A stretch of 6,218 bases of DNA from an uncultured Kiritimatiellota bacterium (GTDB lineage Bacteria > Verrucomicrobiota > Kiritimatiellia > RFP12 > UBA1067): assembly GCA_934667425.1 (NCBI GenBank), contig CAKULV010000088.1, positions 1 to 6,218 on the forward strand, written 5' to 3'. Every line of letters begins with the position of its first letter. Within the stretch, counting starts at the first letter, position 1. Positions 1 to 4,916 of this stretch are shown here, one piece after another. Position numbers and translations under genes: made by a program. The notes below the pieces were generated by a model, which saw only the letters and a program-made list of their open reading frames with translations, had not been told where the DNA came from and did no database searches.

Positions 1-199
1 CCTTCTCCGCGACGTCGTAGTAGCAGCGCAGCGTCTCGCAGAGGAGCGACTTCCCGAACCGGCGCGGCCGCACGAAGAAGAGGAAGTTCGCGCGCGCCTC
101 CAGCTTGCGGATGAACGCCGTCTTGTCGACGTAGTAGAAGTCCTCCAGGCGGATGCGCTTGAAGTCCTTCACGCCGTAGGGTATTTGCTCGGATCTCAT
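1..199 (-). CDS. AAA-ATPase-like protein (PF09820 type), N-terminal part only
   Basis: The first 66 codons of a minus-strand gene that leaves the window at its left edge. The protein starts MRSEQIPYGVKDFKRIR, then has the block YYVDKT (residues 22-27) and FFVRPRRFGKSLL (41-53). The order IPYG-x-DF-x-x-I, YxVDKT, RPRRFGKS is the hallmark of the 'predicted AAA-ATPase' family PF09820; the glycine-poor RPRRFGKS (44-51) stands in for Walker A. Full-length members are usually around 500-600 residues and end in a PD-(D/E)XK nuclease-like domain; that part lies outside the window. The family has no settled function and is often present in many copies in gut anaerobes. The ATG at 199-197 is chosen because the conserved N-terminal block begins directly after it. 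No clear Shine-Dalgarno sequence precedes it. Family call firm, role unknown. Confidence 0.87.
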   Translation of the reverse strand, partial: MRSEQIPYGVKDFKRIRLEDFYYVDKTAFIRKLEARANFLFFVRPRRFGKSLLCETLRCYYDVAEK

Positions 200-206
200 G
201 GCAGAT

Positions 207-217
207 AGTATATCATA
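207..217 (-). promoter_or_regulatory. possible -10 box(es) for the PF09820 ATPase, near-leaderless
   Basis: Reading leftwards, TATGAT (217-212) runs directly into TATACT (212-207), seven bases before the ATG at 199. No ribosome binding site is visible in between, so if one of these is the true -10 box the transcript would start very close to the start codon. No good -35 hexamer is seen at normal spacing. This is inference from sequence likeness only. Confidence 0.3.
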
Positions 218-245
218 TCCGCCGACCCGTCGATGCCTGAAAATC

Positions 246-276
246 TTGTCCGGAATCTGGCGTCTTTTGCTATAAT
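246..276 (+). promoter_or_regulatory. putative sigma70-type promoter facing right
   Basis: A perfect TATAAT at 271-276 is preceded, with a 19-bp spacer, by TTGTCC (246-251), a weak -35 match. The predicted start of transcription (about 283) falls almost on the ATG at 285, with no ribosome binding site between. The -10 box is convincing as a string; the long spacer lowers confidence. It points at the small ORF 285-353 and into the antisense of the DUF4143 ATPase gene. Confidence 0.4.
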
Positions 277-284
277 CTCATTTC

Positions 285-353
285 ATGAAGCGCATCGGCA
301 TGATCATCGAGGGGCACTGGCACTTGCCCCACATCCACCGATTTCCGGGCTGA
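285..353 (+). other. 22-codon ORF behind a TATAAT box; possible truncated gene start
   Basis: ATG at 285 opens a frame reading MKRIGMIIEGHWHLPHIHRF plus PG, then TGA at 351-353. The beginning (basic residues followed by IGMII) looks like the first beta-strand of a Rossmann-type or periplasmic-binding-like protein, but I cannot assign a family. It overlaps, on the opposite strand, the last codons of the DUF4143 ATPase, in a stretch that looks foreign to that ATPase family. It may be the 5' end of a gene cut off when the ATPase segment arrived, or chance. No ribosome binding site is seen. Confidence 0.22.
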
Positions 354-1662
354 GGAACATCGCCATATAATGCGGCAGGGTAATCTTCTTTCCGCTGACG
401 CCAAGATTGCCGTCCACGAGTTTGAACCCGTACGGAATCGTCTCTTCCGCCAGCAATTCGTCAAGCGAATGCGAACGCCCGTTCTGCGCCTTCACCTCGA
501 TCGGCACCACGCCGTCATCCGTCTCGATGACGAACTCGACCTCCTTGTCGCCATTTCTGTAATAGCGAATCGGAAAGCCATTGCGCTCCAAAATGCCAGT
601 GACTAGATTCTCGTAAATGCCGCCCTTCACGTTGCCCACAAGCGAGCCGTCGAGAATGCCCCGCTTGGCTAGCATGCCATAGGTCGACGCCAAAAGCCCC
701 ACGTCCGACAGATAGAGCTTGAACCATTCGTCCTTGACGTAGCCGGCAAGGCCTGGCAAGGCGACATTCACGCATTCCGCCATCGTCGCGAGGCGTGCGT
801 CCCGCAGCCATTCAACGCTTGAAAGGTATTTGCGCGCCGTTCCCCGATCCTCGACTTCCGCATACTTGAACTTGTGGTTTTCCCTCGCGAGGATGCGCGG
901 GATAGCGCGGAAGCAGCTCTCGACTTTCGGGATGTCCGTCTTGTCCGCATACTTGTGGATGTCCGCGATGTAGTCAGCGATGAGCCGCTCCTGAATCGTC
1001 TGGACTTCCCCGTAATGCCCATGCTCGACGAATGCCTTGACGACTTCCGGCATGCCGCCGATGACAACATATTCGCGCAGCAGCTTGCGAAAGCGGCCGT
1101 TGACGACCTCCGGCACCGTCTCGCGTCGGTGGAAATATCCACGTAGTTTCTCGATAGTCTCGTCGGAATGGCCTCGCGCCAGAAGGTACTCTTCAAACGA
1201 AAGGGAATACAGCGTGACCGCTCGCTCAAAGCCAACCGGAATCGAGCGCGGCGTTCTTCGTAGCCTGTCCTTCTTGTACTTGATGCCCAGAAGCGATCCC
1301 GAAGCGATGACGTCGTACCGTCCGTCAAGCGCCAGCGGCTTGAACGCCGTGCGTGCGTTCGGGCAATCCTGAATCTCGTCCAGAAACAGCAATGTCTTGC
1401 CGGGAACGAACTTCACGTCGCCGCGCAACGCCGTAATGCCCTCGCAAATCGCCCGAACGCTCAAGCTACCGTCAAAGACTGGAATGAACTCAGGCTCCAG
1501 GGCAAAGTTGATCTCGATGAAGCTCTCGTACTGTTCACGCCCAAATTGCTCGATGACGAACGTCTTGCCGACCTGTCGCGCACCATTGACCAAAAGGCAT
1601 TCCTGTCGCTTGGTCTTTTTCCATGAAACAAGGAAATCATAGAACTTTCGCTTAAGTGTCAT
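304..1662 (-). CDS. AAA_14 / DUF4143 family ATP-binding protein
   Basis: Complete 452-residue protein of the widespread AAA_14 plus DUF4143 family (about 380-450 residues is normal). Walker A is GARQVGKT (27-34) and Walker B is LLFLDEIQ (91-98). A sensor-like ASGSLLGI (120-127) follows. The central and C-terminal part has the DUF4143 signature EYVVIGGMPEVV (197-208) and DEWFKLYLSDVGLLA (311-325). The last part has a PD-(D/E)XK-like pattern: E351 in YENLV, E376 in KEVEFV and E389/K391 in PIEVKA. All these residues are intact, so the gene looks functional. The cellular role of the family is unsettled; DNA-linked ATPase/nuclease activity is only inferred. The start is backed by a GGAGAGAG ribosome binding site and a near-consensus promoter. 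Family members usually end at a sequence like LPxYMAMFL; here LPHYMAMFL is followed by about 15 low-complexity residues (SPEIGGCGASASAPR), suggesting that the natural stop was lost at a junction near 351. Confidence 0.95.
   Translation of the reverse strand: MTLKRKFYDFLVSWKKTKRQECLLVNGARQVGKTFVIEQFGREQYESFIEINFALEPEFIPVFDGSLSVRAICEGITALRGDVKFVPGKTLLFLDEIQDCPNARTAFKPLALDGRYDVIASGSLLGIKYKKDRLRRTPRSIPVGFERAVTLYSLSFEEYLLARGHSDETIEKLRGYFHRRETVPEVVNGRFRKLLREYVVIGGMPEVVKAFVEHGHYGEVQTIQERLIADYIADIHKYADKTDIPKVESCFRAIPRILARENHKFKYAEVEDRGTARKYLSSVEWLRDARLATMAECVNVALPGLAGYVKDEWFKLYLSDVGLLASTYGMLAKRGILDGSLVGNVKGGIYENLVTGILERNGFPIRYYRNGDKEVEFVIETDDGVVPIEVKAQNGRSHSLDELLAEETIPYGFKLVDGNLGVSGKKITLPHYMAMFLSPEIGGCGASASAPR
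311..330. other. GC-rich perfect hairpin inside the ATPase 3' end
   Basis: GGGGCA (311-316) and TGCCCC (325-330) are perfect complements around an 8-base loop. The hairpin lies within the last codons of the DUF4143 ATPase, in its non-conserved tail, and inside the small ORF on the other strand. No T-run follows on either strand, so it is not a standard intrinsic terminator; it could be a relic of one, or a weak transcript end. Confidence 0.25.
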
Positions 1663-1664
1663 CG

Positions 1665-1672
1665 CTCTCTCC
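1665..1672 (-). promoter_or_regulatory. ribosome binding site of the DUF4143 ATPase
   Basis: On the minus strand GGAGAGAG lies just upstream of the ATG at 1662-1660, with the GGAG core eight bases from the start. It fixes this ATG as the start. Confidence 0.6.
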
Positions 1673-1685
1673 GCTAACGGCCGAA

Positions 1686-1714
1686 ATTATACCACATTCT
1701 TTCAGTTATGTAAA
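1686..1714 (-). promoter_or_regulatory. near-consensus promoter of the DUF4143 ATPase
   Basis: Reading leftwards: TTTACA (1714-1709), a 17-bp spacer, then TATAAT (1691-1686). Both hexamers and the spacing are close to the sigma70 optimum. The predicted start of transcription is about 1679, giving a short leader before the ATG at 1662. The -35 box overlaps the first copy of the 33-bp-phased repeat, so any protein binding that repeat would sit on the promoter. Confidence 0.7.
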
Positions 1715-1793
1715 ATTGCATCATTTTCAGATATTGAAGACAATAAAAGTGCATCATTTTGAATGTTTTACATGGGTAAAAATGCATCGTTTC
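1711..1793. repeat. three 17-bp motifs at an exact 33-bp period
   Basis: The motif T-AAAA-N-TGCATC-R-TTT-Y occurs at 1711-1727, 1744-1760 and 1777-1793, each start 33 bp after the last, roughly three helical turns. The sequence between copies is not conserved, so this is a set of phased sites rather than a simple tandem duplication. Copies 1 and 2 are nearly identical; copy 3 differs in the right half (GTTTC for ATTTT). An inverted pair, ATGTAAAA (1708-1715) and TTTTACAT (1766-1773), encloses the first two. Copy 1 overlaps the ATPase -35 box; copy 3 touches the transposase relic. Operator sites are the simplest reading; ends of a mobile unit are the alternative. Confidence 0.65.
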
Positions 1794-1806
1794 AGGAGTA
1801 TATGCA

Positions 1807-2046
1807 CAGCTGAAGGAACGCGAGCGTGAGGTGAGGCTGTTCTACCTCCCGAGCTATTCCTCCGAGCTGAATCCAGACGAATACCTCAACCGCGACCTGA
1901 AGGCGGCAATGGCGGAACAGGCAAGGCCTGCCGACAAGAAGGCGCTTCGGTCGCGCGTGGAATCTCATCTGGAAGCCCGACGCAACGACCGCGATGCCGT
2001 CATGCGGCTGTTCAAGAAGCCTGAGGTGCGCTACGCCGCAGACTGA
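1807..2046 (+). pseudogene. IS630-family transposase, C-terminal remnant
   Basis: The readable part is about 80 residues, starting QLKEREREVRLFYLPSYSSE and continuing LNPDEYLNRDLKAAMAE, ending EVRYAAD before TGA (2044-2046). The block FYLPSYSxELNPDExLNRDLK is the last catalytic block of IS630/Tc1-mariner-type DDE transposases; the E of NPDE is the third catalytic residue. The N-terminal helix-turn-helix and the first two aspartates are absent: upstream the frame is open only back to 1780, where it enters the 33-bp-phased repeats and a TAA at 1777. A GTG at 1831 could start the frame formally but would give no working enzyme. The usual proline in SPELNP is serine here. A dead remnant that marks past transposition at this site. 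Confidence 0.85.
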
Positions 2047-2086
2047 TGCTGACATTTATCCCTGACCAGAACAATAAAAACACCAA

Positions 2087-2122
2087 CTACAATCGCAAAT
2101 CGAAAATCACAAAATCGCAAAT
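2087..2122. repeat. short degenerate repeat of about 7 bp
   Basis: On the plus strand the sequence splits into CTACAAT, CGCAAAT, CGAAAAT, CACAAAAT and CGCAAAT: four 7-mers and one 8-mer that share a C-N-N-AAAT-like form. It resembles the heptanucleotide intergenic repeats seen in some bacteria with repeat-rich intergenic DNA. The gap 2047-2157 holds this array, the possible outer end of the IS relic, and no gene. Confidence 0.5.
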
Positions 2123-2145
2123 AAAATTCTCCGTGGTTAACCTCA

Positions 2146-2162
2146 ACCCACTACCAACTATC
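2146..2162 (-). repeat. 17-bp direct repeat, distal copy
   Basis: The minus strand reads GATAGTTGGTAGTGGGT. It matches the copy at 2518-2534 at 16 of 17 positions, exactly 372 bp away and in the same orientation. The stop codon of the orphan ORF (TAG, 2160-2158) lies inside it. Confidence 0.6.
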
Positions 2163-2529
2163 TAATCGAAATGATAAGACCAACACACGGAGCCAGCATG
2201 AGACGCTTTCCGTCCTGGCTGAGGGCAAGGCCATATTTCGTCCCTGGGATCTCAACGCCGCTACGCCAATCTTCCGGAAGCGAAATTCCACCTTCCGCCT
2301 CGGCAATCACCCAGCCACCCTCCGGCGGACGATGGATGAAATCTTCCGTGGTGACACGTATGGTGACCCCTTTCATGAACAAGAGGCGACCATTCGTGGA
2401 GAGACGATAGCCAGCCTCGACATCCCCAGCCGAAAGTGTCCAGGATTCAGCAATCTCAAGATCGCCGCCATAGACGCTCGGCACACCCTCAAGCGCAATG
2501 GCACGGTACGGCACCACACCCACTACCAT
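2158..2529 (-). CDS. orphan fragment, autotransporter/surface-protein passenger-like C-terminus
   Basis: A 123-codon ORF from ATG 2529 to TAG 2160-2158. No family is certain. The layout ESWTLSAGDVEAGYRLSTNG - RLLFMKGVTIRV - GGWVIAEAEGGIS - YGLALSQDGKRLMLAP fits the last beta-strand repeat of passenger domains: a strand introducing an 'L-F-x-x-G-x-T-I' line, then 'xYxIAxAxGGIS', then 'L-SxDGKxLxL'. There is no signal peptide, and its ATG sits inside the repeat in which the GH2 gene stops, with no good ribosome binding site. It is therefore probably the 3' end of a larger gene whose front was lost or replaced, not a free-standing gene. It follows the GH2 stop by seven bases on the same strand, so it would be co-transcribed. 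Alternative: a small secreted protein of unknown type with a mis-called start. Confidence 0.45.
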   Translation of the reverse strand: MVVGVVPYRAIALEGVPSVYGGDLEIAESWTLSAGDVEAGYRLSTNGRLLFMKGVTIRVTTEDFIHRPPEGGWVIAEAEGGISLPEDWRSGVEIPGTKYGLALSQDGKRLMLAPCVGLIISIR

Positions 2530-2550
2530 CTATCAACTACCATCTATCAA
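2518..2550 (-). repeat. heptad repeat containing the GH2 stop, with proximal copy of the 17-bp direct repeat
   Basis: On the minus strand TTGATAG-ATGGTAG occurs twice head to tail (2550-2537 and 2536-2523), then TGGGT. The 14-bp unit is perfect and is itself two related 7-mers. The GH2 stop codon TAG (2539-2537) closes the first unit, so the last residues of GH2 (VDRW) are repeat-encoded; the ATG of the orphan ORF lies in the second unit. The segment 2534-2518 is the partner of the 17-bp copy at 2162-2146. Confidence 0.65.
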
Positions 2551-4915
2551 CCGACATTGCACGGCTCTTTAGCCTGATGGATTTCTCGCCAAGCCGCTTG
2601 GACGAAACCGTCAGCACCGCCTCCCCCGGTTCGGAGGTAGCCTGCACGATCGCCAAGATAGATCCAACACGGAACCTCGCCCTTGACGTCGCGAAGATGG
2701 CATCTGTGTACGAATCGCCATCATCCACCGCCTTGAGCCGCGCCGACCCAGACACCGACAGATTCACATTCGCTGAAACGTCATCAACGCGCCGGCCCTG
2801 CGCATCCACCGCCGTCACCCAAACGTACTGAAGGTCACGCCCGTCCGCACGCCAATCCTCTGCGTTCTCCGCCACGAGCTTAAATCCAACTGCCGGACCA
2901 GCAGTCTCAAGACGATGCCTCGCCACAACCTTTCCTGAGCAGGTCGCCACCGCCTCAATCTCGCCCGGTTCAGAAGGAACCTTGTCCCACGAAAAGATGT
3001 TACGTTTGCCCATGCTCCCAACATTGTTCTCCTTGACGCCAAGTGAGCGTCCGTTCAAGCGAAGCTCAACCGCATCACCGTTCGAGAACACGTATACGCA
3101 TGAATGCCCAGTATTTGTCGGACACCACTTGGAGGCAAGGCGCATCGAGCCAACCGTAACGTCATTCCACCTAACACGCTCCGTCACACCAACCTTTACT
3201 CCTATACGCACAATGGGCTCCTCCTCCACCGTGCGGAAGGCGCTGCGAATCAGCCACGCCTGCGGCAACGGCTCAAGCGTACGGCGGAAGAACGAATAGT
3301 TCCAGCCCTTCTTCGGCCACCCATCCGACTCACCCCAATACTCTATGGCTCCCCAATAGCTTACGCCAACCATTGACTCGCGATCCATGAGGTAGAAAGG
3401 ACGCGCCATGTCATTTACAGCCGCCTCACTCTGGAACAGGATCAGGTTTGGATTGAATTTTCTGTAGGCCGCATAGTCCCCAGGCAAATAGTTGTACGAT
3501 GCGACCTCCGTCACGCACGACAGCTCCGGCGGAATCGGATTCTCTCGGAAGCCTGGGTCACGGCTCATTATGCCGCCCGCCCGAGCGGGGAACATTGCGA
3601 CAGTAGTCGGCCTTGTGGAATCCCACCTTTTCACAAGGGCATCGAGGAAACGGTATTCCGTGATGCCGTGTCCGCCATCGCCAAGCGGTAGACAATACTC
3701 TACCTGTTGCGTCTCGTTCCCTACGCTCCAGAGAATGACACTCGGATGGTTCCTTCCACGCCGCACCCACTCTTGAACAAGGAGAGGAGCCAATTCGATG
3801 AAAGGCTTACGTCCGGCCCAGCATGTGCGCCACTTATCTACAAGTTCATCCACCACGAGAATGCCCATCTCGTCGCAAAGGTCAAGGAGCTCCTCCGGAT
3901 ACGGGTTATGCGCACACCTGATCGCATTGAAGCCAAACTCCTTCATGAGCTTCAGCTGACGCTTCCACGCGCGTGGATGAGAAGCCTCGCCAAGAGCCCC
4001 GAGATGCTGATGGTTGGACATTCCCTTCAAGAATACCTTTTCTCCGTTCAACCGGAAACCAAAGTCCTTGCCAAACGCAATCTGACGGATGCCGAAGCGC
4101 CGCTCCTCCGAATCCGTCACCTTCCCCTTGTGAGAGACGGACGCGACAACCCGATAGAGGCGCGGCGACTCAAGTCCCCAAAGCTCTGGCTTCTCGACAA
4201 CAAGCTCAGGTAGCGACACTTCCGCGAAGGAACCCTTGACGTACCCAACCTCCTGACGAACCTTTCCGAGGCTACGTCCATCAGGCGCAAACACCTCCGC
4301 AGAGACTGTGGCCACTTCGTTCGAAACACCACTCCAACCGATGAGATCGGCGACTACCTTCACCACTGCGCGGTTCGCATCGACGACAGGCGTCGTCACG
4401 GAGACACCATGACGGCGAAAGGCGATTTGATCTCTCACGACCATCCGCACGCCCCGCGTAATTCCGCATCCCGTGTACCAGCGGCAGGAATGGCGGCCAC
4501 CATTGGCGCAACGCACTTCAATCGTGTTGTCGGCACCGTACGAGAGTGCAGACGAAAGATCAATTTCAAATCCAAGCGAACCGTATTCCCAAGCACCGAC
4601 ACGACGACCGTTGAGGCTCACGTCGCAGACATCCTGCGCACCGTCTATCTCCACCGACACTCTGCGACCGCGCCAACTCTCGTCAGCGGAAAACGTCTTC
4701 CTGTATACGACATTCGTCTCAGGCTTGAAGCCACGGTTGCGCGAACCTTCTTGCGTCCACGGCAGATTGATTCGGAAATCATCCGGCAGGTCTACGATCT
4801 GCGTCCGCGCCCCAGCCACGCGCACCCACTCATCGTTCATGTCAATCACCTGCGCCGAATGGACAATGCCGACAAGTCCAAGCGACGCAATGGCCGCGCA
4901 TTTCCAGACTGTCAT
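2537..4915 (-). CDS. secreted glycoside hydrolase family 2 (beta-galactosidase type)
   Basis: A 792-residue protein. Signal peptide: MTVWKCAAIASLGLVGIVHS, cut near residue 20. Domains in order: galactose-binding-like jelly roll (about 40-165, with WYTGCGI at 146-152), Ig-like domain (about 170-280), TIM barrel (about 282-565), a DUF4982-like Ig domain (about 600-665, VYVFSNGDAVELRLNGRSLG) and a C-terminal GH2 domain-5-like Ig domain (about 675-785). Catalytic features: SHNPYP-like AHNPYP (335-340), acid/base E401 in SVGNE, likely nucleophile E497 in LFQSEA. The segment GWPKKG (532-537) matches the FPKD-type loop of DUF4982 beta-galactosidases; the Asn of the beta-glucuronidase NxK motif is absent (Pro534). 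The ATG at 4915 is chosen over an upstream in-frame ATG (5050) because it gives the signal peptide and has a strong ribosome binding site; it starts one base after the SGNH stop. The enzyme probably removes terminal beta-linked hexose outside the cytoplasm; exact substrate unknown. Confidence 0.96.
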   Translation of the reverse strand: MTVWKCAAIASLGLVGIVHSAQVIDMNDEWVRVAGARTQIVDLPDDFRINLPWTQEGSRNRGFKPETNVVYRKTFSADESWRGRRVSVEIDGAQDVCDVSLNGRRVGAWEYGSLGFEIDLSSALSYGADNTIEVRCANGGRHSCRWYTGCGITRGVRMVVRDQIAFRRHGVSVTTPVVDANRAVVKVVADLIGWSGVSNEVATVSAEVFAPDGRSLGKVRQEVGYVKGSFAEVSLPELVVEKPELWGLESPRLYRVVASVSHKGKVTDSEERRFGIRQIAFGKDFGFRLNGEKVFLKGMSNHQHLGALGEASHPRAWKRQLKLMKEFGFNAIRCAHNPYPEELLDLCDEMGILVVDELVDKWRTCWAGRKPFIELAPLLVQEWVRRGRNHPSVILWSVGNETQQVEYCLPLGDGGHGITEYRFLDALVKRWDSTRPTTVAMFPARAGGIMSRDPGFRENPIPPELSCVTEVASYNYLPGDYAAYRKFNPNLILFQSEAAVNDMARPFYLMDRESMVGVSYWGAIEYWGESDGWPKKGWNYSFFRRTLEPLPQAWLIRSAFRTVEEEPIVRIGVKVGVTERVRWNDVTVGSMRLASKWCPTNTGHSCVYVFSNGDAVELRLNGRSLGVKENNVGSMGKRNIFSWDKVPSEPGEIEAVATCSGKVVARHRLETAGPAVGFKLVAENAEDWRADGRDLQYVWVTAVDAQGRRVDDVSANVNLSVSGSARLKAVDDGDSYTDAIFATSRARFRVGSILAIVQATSEPGEAVLTVSSKRLGEKSIRLKSRAMSVDRW

Positions 4916-4916
4916 G

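Noticed and set aside
311..330. Intrinsic terminator for the DUF4143 ATPase
   Set aside because: The hairpin is perfect but lies before the stop codon and has no following T-run on that strand.
515..1328. Other-frame minus-strand open frames inside the DUF4143 ATPase gene
   Set aside because: Shadow frames of a gene with full Walker motifs and conserved domains; low-complexity Arg/Ser-rich products.
1711..1793. CRISPR-like array
   Set aside because: Only three copies of a short 17-bp motif with 16-bp gaps, no cas genes, and direct overlap with a promoter.
1774..2064. GGGTAAAAATG (1774) and the reverse complement of the sequence after the transposase stop (GGGATAAATG) as paired IS inverted ends
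   Set aside because: They match only with gaps over about 11 bases, and the left element is better explained as part of the third phased repeat.
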